Source: Cloacibacterium rupense (GTDB taxonomy: Bacteria; Bacteroidota; Bacteroidia; Flavobacteriales; Weeksellaceae). Taken from it: DNA of 64,000 nucleotides. Positions within the stretch are counted from its first letter, which is position 1. Every line of letters begins with the position of its first letter. The position numbers and the translations under genes are program-made. Positions 43,360 to 51,493 of this stretch are shown here, piece by piece. The DNA is taken from the NCBI RefSeq assembly GCF_014645495.1, contig NZ_BMLV01000003.1, forward strand, positions 124,001 through 188,000, read 5' to 3'. The notes under the pieces are model-generated. The model saw only the letters and a list, made by a program, of their open reading frames with translations, was not told the origin of the DNA and searched no databases.

Positions 43360-43434
43360 TCAAAAATACACTTCCTCTCTTCTAATGGAAGTATGTAAAG
43401 TCCTATCCGTTCAAAGCAGGACTTTATTTTTTTT
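43360..43434 (+). ncRNA. candidate ~75-nt small RNA of the element
   Basis: A transcript starting near 43360 would form hairpin 1 (ACTTCC 43370-43375 / GGAAGT 43387-43392) and a terminator hairpin (AAAGTCCT 43397-43404 / AGGACTTT 43418-43425) ending in eight Ts (43427-43434). There is no open reading frame of note. It is transcribed away from the 45-aa gene and lies in the 435-bp gene-free stretch 43258-43692. It could be a counter-transcript or regulator of element genes. Confidence 0.6.
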
Positions 43435-43628
43435 GGCAAATAATCTGCCAATCTAAAAATATAATCAAAATAGATTTTATTTAATAATTTAATGCCAGAA
43501 TGTCACTGCAATATTGTCATTAAGTCATAAAATTTAAATATAGAATATTTCTATCAAAAAAGATTGAGTTTTTACCATACGCTATATTATCAATGAGTTA
43601 AACTTTCATTCTTTACTTTTATAATATA

Positions 43629-43660
43629 AAAAAAGTGAATATAATGATATTCACTTTTTA
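43629..43660 (-). terminator. terminator after TM2-domain gene
   Basis: Perfect 13-bp stem AAAAAGTGAATAT / ATATTCACTTTTT with a 4-nt loop (43643-43646). On the minus strand it follows the TM2-domain gene. Confidence 0.85.
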
Positions 43661-43692
43661 AAATTTACAGTTACATATTCCTAATAAATGTA

Positions 43693-44739
43693 TCAATAAT
43701 TATTTTTATTGATTGCTGAAGGAATAATATACCCCTCATAAACCATTCCATTTTTTTCAACTTTAACTTTTATCATTTCATTATTACTCATTCCGTACTC
43801 TAAAACATTAACAACATCTCCCTTTTGTAGTTCTAAAACACGATAATTCTTAGATTCTATATTATTTATAAATTCATTTTTACTGTAAAGCCAAGTAAAA
43901 TCCTTTTTTATTTCTTCTATACCTCTAGTATCTTTTACTTCCTCAATTAAGTTTCCACTACTTATCTCTATATCTTGTTTTTCCAAATCATCAAAATAAA
44001 CCTCTCTATTATTCTTATAATTTAAATTTACAAAAGTCATTCCCAGAAAACCATAAGCATTTATTAATTTTTCACTTGTATCAGAATCTATAATTTCTAA
44101 TTTTCTTAATACCAACCAATTACTTTCATACAAAACAATATTATTATACCCTTCACTTTTTAGATAGTTAGTAATAAAAATCTTAGTGTATTCTTCTCTT
44201 TTTTCTTCAAATAACGAATTATCATATTCGACCATTTTACTAATAATAGTATTCTCCATCTTCAATCTATCAGGCTTCGTATAAGCTGATACACCAAAGA
44301 AAACAACAATCAAAACGGGTAAAACAAACCAAAGATAACTTTCTTCCGATTCATTTCTAGAAGTCAAATAATGGGCATTTACATCATTTTTTAAATTTTT
44401 CGTTTCTTGAGTTGAACTTACATCCTTTTTATCACCAAACATTAGAGTAATATCTCTTAAAATTTCTAAAGCAAGATTATTATTATACTCATTAACCATT
44501 TTGGAAACCCTAAACAAATCAATTATCCACCATATAAAAAAACCACCTGCTGTAAATATAAAAAGGATAAGCCAACCCCATTTTTTCAAATAAGCATAAT
44601 GCCATCCGAAGAAAAACCAAAGAATAAAAGCTACCCATTTAGTTTTTTTCTTTCGATTATATTCATCAATAAAAATTTGCTTTTGTTCAGAAGCAAGGCT
44701 ATTATATTTTTTCTGAACAAGGAGAGAAAAATTTGCCAT
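43693..44739 (-). CDS. TM2-domain membrane protein with SH3-like C-terminus
   Basis: A 348-residue protein. Near the N-terminus a TM2 domain appears ('WVAFILWFFFGWHYAYLKKW', then 'FIFTAGGFFIWWIIDLFRV'), two helices joined by a short loop; a third hydrophobic segment ('YLWFVLPVLIVVFFGVSAY') lies near residue 140. The C-terminal part has a strand-rich segment 'VLELQKGDVVNVLEYGMS' and 'EKNGMVYEGYIIPSAI' resembling an SH3-like domain. Its role in the element is unknown; a surface, exclusion or stress function is possible. It is the gene next to the GC-rich palindrome. Confidence 0.7.
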   Translation of the reverse strand: MANFSLLVQKKYNSLASEQKQIFIDEYNRKKKTKWVAFILWFFFGWHYAYLKKWGWLILFIFTAGGFFIWWIIDLFRVSKMVNEYNNNLALEILRDITLMFGDKKDVSSTQETKNLKNDVNAHYLTSRNESEESYLWFVLPVLIVVFFGVSAYTKPDRLKMENTIISKMVEYDNSLFEEKREEYTKIFITNYLKSEGYNNIVLYESNWLVLRKLEIIDSDTSEKLINAYGFLGMTFVNLNYKNNREVYFDDLEKQDIEISSGNLIEEVKDTRGIEEIKKDFTWLYSKNEFINNIESKNYRVLELQKGDVVNVLEYGMSNNEMIKVKVEKNGMVYEGYIIPSAINKNNY

Positions 44740-44821
44740 AACTCAAATAATCTACACAGCTCCAATGAAGAATTTAAATCATACAAAAAGCGTGGAACTA
44801 AACCGTATTAGAATCCGAGGC

Positions 44822-44909
44822 ACTGCCATGCCCAACACACCCAATAGGAAAGCCCACGCCAAACGGGGCGTTTCACTATCTATCTCGGTGTGTTTAGAAA
44901 ATTGGCAGT
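44822..44909. repeat. GC-rich nested palindrome, possible replication/transfer origin
   Basis: Three nested arm pairs: ACTGCCA (44822-44828) / TGGCAGT (44903-44909), AACACACC (44834-44841) / GGTGTGTT (44887-44894) and ACGCC (44856-44860) / GGCGT (44867-44871). The block is distinctly GC-rich for the element. It lies in the 233-bp gap between the TM2 and integrase genes, which otherwise carries no convincing gene. Its symmetry suggests a nicking, replication or transfer origin, or a structured RNA. Confidence 0.65.
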
Positions 44910-44972
44910 TTTCGGTTTTCGAGAATAAACAGCTTACGCTTTTATCGTTAAAATTATATTTTATTTACAAAT

Positions 44973-46127
44973 TTAATATTTTATTTCATATCTAAAATCC
45001 TTCAGACTTTCTTTCATTACATTTAGATTAGAATTTGTATAAATAGAGGTATTAGCAATATTTTTATGCCCTAATAGTTTACTTATAATCGGAAGCGATA
45101 TTTTACGCATATTACTTAAATTAGACGCAAAAGTATGTCTTCCAACGTGGCAAGTAACATTTTTATCAATTTTTGCTAATATTGCTATTTTCTTTAGCTC
45201 TCTATTAAGATTCTGATTAGTAATTTTAGGAAAAATATATTCAGATTTTTTCTTCCCGATAGAATATCGACAAAGTAAACTTCTTGCCTCTATACTTAAA
45301 GGGATTTTTAAATTTTCTTTTGTTTTAATCATCTTAATTTCTAATATATTTTTTCCAAAATCAATATTTTCTAATTTTAAATTATTAACATCAGAATATC
45401 GTAATCCTGTATAACAATAAACAAGAAAAATATCTCTTATCGTGTTATATTTTTTTTCATTTTCCGTAAACTTCAATTTCTTAATTTTTACAACTTCTTT
45501 TGGTTCTAAAAAAACCTCTTTACTTTCTGGACTTTTAAAAGTAAATTTTAAATAGGGTGATTTATAAATAAAATCATGTTTAACAGCTTCTGCAAGAATA
45601 GATTTTAAACATTTATGATAATTATAAGCACCAGCATTCTTTTTATTTAGAAAGGTATCAAAACTTTTTATAAAAGTATAATTAACATCAGATGTGGCAA
45701 TATTGCTTTTAAATTCTTTTAAATATTCCCTTAGTAAATCGTAACGATATTTTGTATTCTCACTTAACTTTTTTTCAGATAAAATATAATCAAACAAGTC
45801 ATAAAAGTTTTCATAATTTATCCCTTCAAAATAACTATCAATTACTGAAAAAGAAATTTCAACACCAGAAGTTTCTTTTTTATAACAAAATGAAAACAAG
45901 TCGATTTTTTGTTTATTAATTTTATTATTCAACGCTTTAGTTAATGATGGGTTTGAATTACAAATAATTTTTTCATTTTTAGCGTCCCAATCTTTCGGAT
46001 TTACTTTTACGTTTAATCCATATCTTTTAGCTTTAGAATTAATTGTAACTCTCAAAACCAAAGGCGAATCTCCATTTTTAAGAACTTTATCAGTTCTTCT
46101 AACGATTTTAATAGAATAATTACTCAT
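44973..46127 (-). CDS. tyrosine recombinase / integrase
   Basis: A 384-residue site-specific recombinase of the phage integrase family (Bacteroidota type). It has an N-terminal arm-binding/SAM-like region and a catalytic domain with Arg243 ('YTGLRYSDV'), His327 and Arg330 ('CHVGRHTFASN'), His354 ('LLGHKNIAN') and the nucleophile Tyr363 ('TSIYT'). It lies about 350 bp from attR with the tRNA beyond, the usual layout for tRNA-borne elements. Its start faces a 350-bp spacer carrying direct repeats. It very probably catalysed this insertion. Confidence 0.93.
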   Translation of the reverse strand: MSNYSIKIVRRTDKVLKNGDSPLVLRVTINSKAKRYGLNVKVNPKDWDAKNEKIICNSNPSLTKALNNKINKQKIDLFSFCYKKETSGVEISFSVIDSYFEGINYENFYDLFDYILSEKKLSENTKYRYDLLREYLKEFKSNIATSDVNYTFIKSFDTFLNKKNAGAYNYHKCLKSILAEAVKHDFIYKSPYLKFTFKSPESKEVFLEPKEVVKIKKLKFTENEKKYNTIRDIFLVYCYTGLRYSDVNNLKLENIDFGKNILEIKMIKTKENLKIPLSIEARSLLCRYSIGKKKSEYIFPKITNQNLNRELKKIAILAKIDKNVTCHVGRHTFASNLSNMRKISLPIISKLLGHKNIANTSIYTNSNLNVMKESLKDFRYEIKY

Positions 46128-46346
46128 TTCTTTTCTTTTTTATAGTAAACATTAATAGCTCTCATATTTCAAGAAAAAAAGAGCGAATTTAGAACTTTTT
46201 TTACAATAAAAAAAATAAGTAATTGAAAATCAGCATTTTAAATACAAAATAATTTAAATTCTTTTTTTTAACAGGGGTGTAATTTAACCCTCAAAATAAT
46301 TTTACAGAAATTTATATTTAATAAAAAATATCATTAAAAATATTGG

Positions 46347-46368
46347 GGGATAAGAATAGGGATAATTT
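46347..46368 (+). repeat. right sub-terminal direct repeat (GGGATAA pair)
   Basis: Matches 39804-39825 at 20 of 22 positions, same orientation, 110 bp inside attR. The gap 46128-46478 also holds a small GGGT/ACCC hairpin near 46275 and the terminator at 46422, but no gene. Confidence 0.65.
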
Positions 46369-46421
46369 TTCAGGAAAGAAATGACTCTAAAAGTCTTCAA
46401 ACTTTGAGAAACAAAATAAAA

Positions 46422-46444
46422 AAACTCCCTATTTCAGGGAGTTT
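46422..46444 (-). terminator. terminator downstream of tRNA-Met, supplied by the element
   Basis: Stem ACTCCCT (46424-46430) / AGGGAGT (46436-46442), with a T-run on the minus strand. It lies inside the element, so the insertion replaced the tRNA's original downstream terminator with this one. Confidence 0.7.
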
Positions 46445-46478
46445 CAATTTTTAAGAAAATTTTTTATTCTTAAAAAAC

Positions 46479-46500
46479 GTGGCCCAGCTTGGGCTCGAAC
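46479..46500 (+). repeat. attR: tRNA-Met 3' end
   Basis: 22 bp identical to attL (39728-39749). It forms the acceptor 3' strand and T-arm of the intact tRNA, so the integration kept the tRNA functional. Confidence 0.9.
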
Positions 46501-46553
46501 CAAGGACTTGCTGATTATGAGTCAGCTACTCTAACCAACTGAGTTACAAGGCC
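46480..46553 (-). tRNA. tRNA-Met (anticodon CAT)
   Basis: 74 nt including the discriminator A; CCA is not encoded. The D-stem ACTC/GAGT, the anticodon stem GCTGA/TCAGC around loop CTCATAA, and the T-stem CTTGG/CCAAG around TTCGAGC are all complete. The acceptor stem is GGCCTTG against CTGGGCC, with a U5-G68 wobble and a U6-U67 mismatch. A CAT anticodon may be elongator Met or lysidine-modified Ile; the loop alone does not decide. The gene is the integration target of the element to its left. Confidence 0.9.
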
Positions 46554-46593
46554 AAAAACATTTGGAATAAATTCCTTTGTTTTTATGAGTGTG

Positions 46594-46623
46594 CAAATTT
46601 AAGATTTTTTCAGAAATTACAAA
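46594..46623 (-). promoter_or_regulatory. promoter of tRNA-Met
   Basis: On the minus strand: TTTG (46623-46620), an 18-bp spacer, TAAATTTG (46601-46594), both matching consensus. The tRNA begins about 40 nt further on. Confidence 0.7.
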
Positions 46624-46629
46624 ATAAAT

Positions 46630-47028
46630 TTATGGTTTTTCTTGACAAAGTTCTACTAAAACTCCATTGGTAGATTTAGGATGCAAGAAAACCACCAACT
46701 TATTATCTGCTCCATCTTTTGGTTCTTCCGAAATAAAAAGGAAACCTTCGGCTTTTAATCTTTCTACCTCTTTTTTTATATCTTCTACAGCAAAGGCAAT
46801 ATGATGAATGCCTTCTCCCCTTTTTTCTATAAATTTTGCAATAGGGCTTTCTGGATTGGTGGCTTCTAAAAGCTCTATTTTGCTCTCGCCAACCATAAAG
46901 AAGGAAGTTTTGACACCTTCTCTTTCTACCGCTTCTTGTTTATAGGGTGAAGTTCCTAATAATTTTGCAAATAAATGGTCTGAATTTTCTAAATTCTTGA
47001 TGGCAATGCCAAGGTGTTCTATTTTCAT
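46630..47028 (-). CDS. mce: methylmalonyl-CoA epimerase
   Basis: A 132-residue vicinal-oxygen-chelate enzyme that interconverts the R and S forms of methylmalonyl-CoA in propionate metabolism. It opens 'MKIEHLGIAIKNLENSD' and has the metal ligands in 'HLGIAI', 'KIELLEA', 'IHHIAFAVED' and 'VLVELCQ'. It overlaps the TPR gene stop by four bases (ATGA), so it is translated as the second gene of that operon. Confidence 0.92.
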   Translation of the reverse strand: MKIEHLGIAIKNLENSDHLFAKLLGTSPYKQEAVEREGVKTSFFMVGESKIELLEATNPESPIAKFIEKRGEGIHHIAFAVEDIKKEVERLKAEGFLFISEEPKDGADNKLVVFLHPKSTNGVLVELCQEKP

Positions 47029-47918
47029 TGTTGATTCAATTTTTTCAGTTCTTGTTCTGCTTGATTTTTTGCTTTTTCATCTCCATATTTTTTCACTAAA
47101 TTATAATACTTCAAGGCATTTGTATTATCATTTTTCAGCTTATATGCATATGCAATATTATTCAAAACAATAAAATCATGTGGTGAAACTTCTTCTGCTT
47201 TTAATAGATAGGCTAAAGCTTCGTCATAATTTTTAGAAATTAGAGATACTATTGACAAATTAGAAAGATTCTCAACTCGATTAGGATAGTATTTCAAAAC
47301 TTCTTCATTAATTTGTTTCATATATTTTAGTAGAGAATCATCATTGGTTTGATATATTTGATTGTTATAATCTTGGATAGAACTTAAAAAACCATTCTTA
47401 CCCTCTTCATATTTTGAATTCTCTGACCAAAACCAATTGTTATTATTTTTAGCTGAGTATTGAATGGTATTTATAATCTCTTTAGTAAAATTCTCATAAT
47501 CTTCTATTTGACCTAATGAATAAACCTTACCAAATCGAATATCTAACCTATCTGGAAATCTTGAAATACCTTCGTCAAAACATTTAAAAGTCTTTTGAAG
47601 CATTTTTTCATCATATAAATTTTTTGATGTAAGATATGCCACTGAATTTCCTTTGTCATCTTTTATCTCAAAGCCTTCTTTTTCAGGCATCTTTGCATCA
47701 AGACTTATTACTTCCTTTTTACTTTTGTTGAAAAAATAATTAACACAAGACACATAATATTCTGCATCTGGATTATTATTTTCCCAATCTTTCAAAAGTT
47801 TTTCAATCGCAACAGTATCATTCTTTTGATAAAATTCTAGAAATTTTTGATAGTTACTTTGTCCCAAAACAATAGAGAAAAAACAAAATAAGAAAAAGAG
47901 AATAAATGATTTTTTCAT
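47025..47918 (-). CDS. secreted TPR-repeat protein
   Basis: A 297-residue protein with a Sec signal ending 'SIVLGQ'. The C-terminus holds TPR-like helices ('YDEALAYLLKAEEVSPHDFI', then 'NNIAYAYKLKNDNTNALKYY'), typical of protein-interaction scaffolds; the middle has several 'YYVSCVNYFF'-like aromatic segments. The ATG at 47918 starts the signal peptide; the longer upstream frame is not a signal. It is the first gene of an operon with mce. The specific partner is unknown. Confidence 0.78.
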   Translation of the reverse strand: MKKSFILFFLFCFFSIVLGQSNYQKFLEFYQKNDTVAIEKLLKDWENNNPDAEYYVSCVNYFFNKSKKEVISLDAKMPEKEGFEIKDDKGNSVAYLTSKNLYDEKMLQKTFKCFDEGISRFPDRLDIRFGKVYSLGQIEDYENFTKEIINTIQYSAKNNNNWFWSENSKYEEGKNGFLSSIQDYNNQIYQTNDDSLLKYMKQINEEVLKYYPNRVENLSNLSIVSLISKNYDEALAYLLKAEEVSPHDFIVLNNIAYAYKLKNDNTNALKYYNLVKKYGDEKAKNQAEQELKKLNQQ

Positions 47919-47971
47919 GGTATTAAATTTAATGTAAATTATTGAGAACACTAAATCTCAAACAAAAATAC

Positions 47972-47979
47972 TAAATTTG
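47972..47979 (+). promoter_or_regulatory. -7 box of rbfA
   Basis: TAAATTTG fits TAnnTTTG and ends only 4 nt before the rbfA ATG at 47984, so the mRNA is probably leaderless. Confidence 0.6.
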
Positions 47980-47983
47980 CAAC

Positions 47984-48346
47984 ATGAATGAAAGTAACAG
48001 ACAAAGAAAAGTAGCACAAATTATACAAGAAGATTTTGCGGAAATCTTTAGAAAACAAGCATCTGAGAGCAAACAAGGCTTTTTGATTACGGTTTCTGAT
48101 GTAAAGGTGACTGCAGATTTGAGTATTGCTAAAATTTATTTGAGTATTTTTCCGCAAGAATTTAGAAAACCTATAATGAAGGAAATAGAAGAAAACAAAT
48201 CTTACTATAGAAACTATATAGGGCAAAAAATGGGGAAGCAGGTACGCATTATCCCTGAAATTAATTTTTATCTGGATACCACTTTAGATGATGTGGAGAG
48301 AATAGAAAAAGAGCTGAAAGGTCTGGGTGACAACCCTGTTCTCTAA
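47984..48346 (+). CDS. rbfA: ribosome-binding factor A
   Basis: A 120-residue 30S maturation factor that binds 16S rRNA near helix 1. It begins 'MNESNRQRKVAQIIQEDFAE' and has the KH-like core 'LITVSDVKVTADLSIAKIYL' with C-terminal 'LDTTLDDVERIEKEL', all typical. The length is normal. The -7 box lies just 4 nt upstream, suggesting a leaderless transcript. It is followed after 15 bp by an ABC permease gene, probably in the same operon. Confidence 0.93.
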   Translation: MNESNRQRKVAQIIQEDFAEIFRKQASESKQGFLITVSDVKVTADLSIAKIYLSIFPQEFRKPIMKEIEENKSYYRNYIGQKMGKQVRIIPEINFYLDTTLDDVERIEKELKGLGDNPVL

Positions 48347-48361
48347 TAAAATTCTAGAAAT

Positions 48362-49573
48362 ATGGCGTCTGGAAATACTCCTTTTTACATTGCAAGAAGA
48401 TACTTAATTGCCAAAAAAGGCAGTCAGGCAGTGAGTTTTATTACTGGCTTGGCAGCTTTTGCAATGATGGTAGCTGTGGCAGCTATGTTTATCATTATTT
48501 CTGTATTTTCTGGTTTAGAAGATCTGAACAAAGAATTTATTTCTAATCTCCATGCAGACCTTACTTTATCTAGTGTAAAAGGTAAAAATATCCCGAATCT
48601 AAATAACACTATTAATGCCTTAAAAAGCGAAAAAGAAATCAGTCATTTCTCTAAAATGATTGAGGAAAAAGTATATATAGACTATAAAAATGTAGGTGAA
48701 ATAGCTTATCTGCGAGGAGTAGATTCTGCATATACCAAAGTAAACCCTATTGATAAAAATATTTACTATGGAAGTTATCCTACTTTTAAATACCTGAATG
48801 AAGTAGTAATGGAAGGTGAACTAAGAAACAGGCTTTCTTTGCCACTTTCTGATGAAAGCAATGTAGCCACGCTGTTTATGCCAAAAGCTGGTAAAGGAAT
48901 TATCAATAAAGAGGAAGATATTTTCAACAAAAAAGAAATATTTGTTTCTGGAATTTTCCCAGGTAATGACCAATTGAACAATTACATTATAGCTCCACTA
49001 GAATTGGCTGCAAGCCTTCTAAGCTTGCCTAAAAACACAGCCTATCAAATTGTAATAAAGCTAAAAAATCCAGAAAACGCCGTTGCTGTAAAAGAAAATC
49101 TAACAAAAAAACTAGACTCTTCTATTATCATTAAAACAAAAGCAGAAGAAAATGCTGCTTTTTGGAAAATGATTAATATGGAAAAAATGATGATCTATTT
49201 GATATTTGCATTGGTTATTTTTATTACCACATTTAACTTGGCGGGAGCAGTTACAATACTTCAATTAGATAAAAAACAACAAGCCAAATCTCTTATTTCT
49301 TTAGGATTTACCATTAATGGTTTAAGGAAAATTTACTTTAACACCGGGCTCCTTATTGTGATATTTGGAGTATGCGCAGGGCTAATTTTGGGTTCTCTCA
49401 TTTGTTTTTTACAAATACAAACTGGCATCTTCAAAGCCACTGTAGATTTACCATTTCCTGTGAGAATTCTTCCATTTAATTATTTTATAGTAGCATTCAT
49501 CACTTTATTCTTCGGCATAAGTGTTTCTTGGCTTTTTTCAAGAGTTAACAAAAATTTATTCTTAGAAAAATAA
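48362..49573 (+). CDS. FtsX/LolCE-like ABC transporter permease
   Basis: A 403-residue permease of the MacB/LolE type. The N-terminal helix ('TGLAAFAMMVAVAAMFIIIS') is followed by a large periplasmic domain (residues about 50-270) and three C-terminal helices, the FtsX layout. In Gram-negatives such proteins extract lipoproteins (LolCDE) or substrates from the inner membrane. The ATPase partner is not in the immediate neighbourhood. It follows rbfA by 15 bp. Confidence 0.88.
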   Translation: MASGNTPFYIARRYLIAKKGSQAVSFITGLAAFAMMVAVAAMFIIISVFSGLEDLNKEFISNLHADLTLSSVKGKNIPNLNNTINALKSEKEISHFSKMIEEKVYIDYKNVGEIAYLRGVDSAYTKVNPIDKNIYYGSYPTFKYLNEVVMEGELRNRLSLPLSDESNVATLFMPKAGKGIINKEEDIFNKKEIFVSGIFPGNDQLNNYIIAPLELAASLLSLPKNTAYQIVIKLKNPENAVAVKENLTKKLDSSIIIKTKAEENAAFWKMINMEKMMIYLIFALVIFITTFNLAGAVTILQLDKKQQAKSLISLGFTINGLRKIYFNTGLLIVIFGVCAGLILGSLICFLQIQTGIFKATVDLPFPVRILPFNYFIVAFITLFFGISVSWLFSRVNKNLFLEK

Positions 49574-49626
49574 TTTTAATAGGATTTTTTACATAACTTC
49601 GCATCCCTATTTTTAAGACTAAGAGA

Positions 49627-51432
49627 ATGAAAAAATTACTACTATTTGGGCTAGTTATGTTAAATTCATATATACTTGCTCAAATTCCTACTGGTTACTA
49701 TGACGGAACATCTACTTTAACGGGTGCTGTTCTGAAAACAAAATTAGCATCTATTATCACTAATGGGCATAGTGCAAAATCTTATGACAATTTATACAAT
49801 GGATACCCAAACACTGATACAGATAGATACTACGAAAATGACGGCTCAGTGCTAGACATGTATACAGAAAAACCATCAAGTTCTGACACTTACAACTTTC
49901 AACATGGTGTAAAAAAATGTGGAAATTATAGTAGTGAAGGAGATTGTTACAATAGAGAACATATTGTACCCCAAAGTTTTTTTAATTCTAACTCACCAAT
50001 GGTATCTGACATCCATTTTATACCTCCAACTGATGGTAAAGTAAATGGTATGAGAAGCAACTACCCTTTTGGTGTAGTTACATCACCTACATTCACCTCT
50101 ACAAATGGTTCAAAACTAGGACCCAATACTACTTCAGGTTATACAGGAACTGTTTTCGAACCAATAGATGCGTTCAAAGGTGATATTGCTCGTATGGTTT
50201 TTTATTTTATTACAAGATATGAAACAAAATTATCTGGATTTAGCACTGGTAATATGCTAGGAGGCTCTGCATTTCCTGGATTACAGAATTGGGAACTACA
50301 AGTATTATTAGCTTGGAATAACGCAGACCCAGTTTCTCAAAGAGAAATTGACAGAAACAATGCAGCCTATACATACCAAGGAAACAGAAACCCTTATATA
50401 GACCACCCAGAATTTGTGGCAGCAGTTTGGGGAGGCTCTACTCCTATAACAGACACAGAAGCCCCTACCACACCTACTAATTTAACCGTTACTAACACTA
50501 CTGCAAGTTCTATATCACTAAGTTGGAATGCATCTACAGACAATGTAGGTGTTTCTGCTTATGAAATTTATCTAGATGGCGTTTTTCAAATTGCTGTAAC
50601 AGGAACTAATGCCACTATAAATAGTCTTGCGCCTTCTACTACATATAATTTCTACATTATTGCCAGAGATGCTGCTGGTAATTTATCTTCAGTTAGCAAC
50701 ACAGCGTCTGGAACAACGCTTGCTGGTTCTGGAGGCACTCCTATAAGTTGTGGTACAGAAAATTTTGAAAACATACCTACTGGCACTTCTGGTGGTGACC
50801 AAAATTATCTTGCAAGAAGTTGGACAAGCAACGGAATTACTTGGAATGCTAGTGCAGCTCGTACTGACCAAACAATTAATAACAAAGCCATCACTGTAGA
50901 AAATGGAGCTTTAAGTTCATCTACTATTTCAGGAGGCATCTCTAGTTTGACAGTAAAAACGCAAATGAAATTTACAGGTAATCCAGGAACTTTCAATTTA
51001 TACATAAATGGCGATATGGTTGGCCAAATACCATACAGCAGTACAGTTACTACTACAACGATTCCAAATATCAATATTGCAGGTAATATCACTATAAACA
51101 TTACAGACAATAGTGCAATAGGAACAGGCACAAGAGGACGTGTTGCTTTTGATGACCTTTCTTGGATTTGCTACACACCTCTAGCTACTAGTGAAGTAGA
51201 AAAAGTAAGATGGAACATTTACCCGAATCCAGTAAAAAACAATACTATTTTTGTAAATGGAAAAAACATCCAAAAAATAAAAAGATTAGAAATTTATAAC
51301 ATTAATGGTGCTTTAGTACAAGTTGCAGAAAACCCATTCTCTAAAGGAAATTCTTTACAACTTAAAAATCTAAAAAAAGGTGTTTATATTCTAAAAGCAG
51401 ATAATGCTGCTCAGAAATTTATTGTAGAATAA
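49627..51432 (+). CDS. secreted endonuclease I with FN3 and T9SS sorting domain
   Basis: A 601-residue extracellular nuclease. Sec signal (ending 'SYILAQ'), endonuclease I domain (about residues 25-270) with the metal/His motif 'NREHIVPQSFFN', a fibronectin type III domain (about 280-365), a beta-rich domain (about 375-515), and a C-terminal type A type IX sorting domain ('WNIYPNPVKNNTIFVNG', then 'NLKKGVYILKADN'). The last part directs the protein through the T9SS of gliding/secreting Bacteroidota. It probably degrades extracellular DNA or RNA for nutrients. It is monocistronic, ended by a strong terminator. Confidence 0.92.
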   Translation: MKKLLLFGLVMLNSYILAQIPTGYYDGTSTLTGAVLKTKLASIITNGHSAKSYDNLYNGYPNTDTDRYYENDGSVLDMYTEKPSSSDTYNFQHGVKKCGNYSSEGDCYNREHIVPQSFFNSNSPMVSDIHFIPPTDGKVNGMRSNYPFGVVTSPTFTSTNGSKLGPNTTSGYTGTVFEPIDAFKGDIARMVFYFITRYETKLSGFSTGNMLGGSAFPGLQNWELQVLLAWNNADPVSQREIDRNNAAYTYQGNRNPYIDHPEFVAAVWGGSTPITDTEAPTTPTNLTVTNTTASSISLSWNASTDNVGVSAYEIYLDGVFQIAVTGTNATINSLAPSTTYNFYIIARDAAGNLSSVSNTASGTTLAGSGGTPISCGTENFENIPTGTSGGDQNYLARSWTSNGITWNASAARTDQTINNKAITVENGALSSSTISGGISSLTVKTQMKFTGNPGTFNLYINGDMVGQIPYSSTVTTTTIPNINIAGNITINITDNSAIGTGTRGRVAFDDLSWICYTPLATSEVEKVRWNIYPNPVKNNTIFVNGKNIQKIKRLEIYNINGALVQVAENPFSKGNSLQLKNLKKGVYILKADNAAQKFIVE

Positions 51433-51453
51433 CCTCAAAATAATTGCAAAATT

Positions 51454-51480
51454 AGGCTGGAAGTTTTCCAGCCTTTTTTA
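51454..51480 (+). terminator. terminator after endonuclease I gene
   Basis: Perfect 9-bp stem AGGCTGGAA (51454-51462) / TTCCAGCCT (51466-51474) with a 3-nt loop, followed by a T-run. Confidence 0.85.
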
Positions 51481-51481
51481 T

Positions 51482-51489
51482 TATCTTTG
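51482..51489 (+). promoter_or_regulatory. -7 box of aroE
   Basis: TATCTTTG fits TAnnTTTG and ends 4 nt before the aroE ATG at 51494, again predicting a leaderless mRNA. It lies directly behind the previous terminator. Confidence 0.6.
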
Positions 51490-51493
51490 ATGT

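Larger units (their letters stand above)
39728..46500. mobile_element. ~6.75-kb integrated element in tRNA-Met(CAT)
   Basis: A 22-bp sequence covering the tRNA 3' end is duplicated at 39728-39749 and 46479-46500. Between the copies lie a tyrosine recombinase at the tRNA end, a Rep-like protein, an HTH protein, a 45-aa protein, a TM2 protein, a 420-aa unknown, a candidate sRNA and a GC-rich palindrome. All protein genes are on the minus strand, and the segment looks more AT-rich than its flanks. No relaxase, coupling protein, coat or packaging gene is recognised. It looks like a small integrative replicon or phage satellite. Confidence 0.88.

Noticed and set aside
44765-44995. Open frame of 76 codons on the plus strand between the TM2 and integrase genes.
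   Set aside because: It runs through the GC-rich palindrome and the 3' end of the integrase and has no ribosome-binding or family signal; it is explained by the palindrome.
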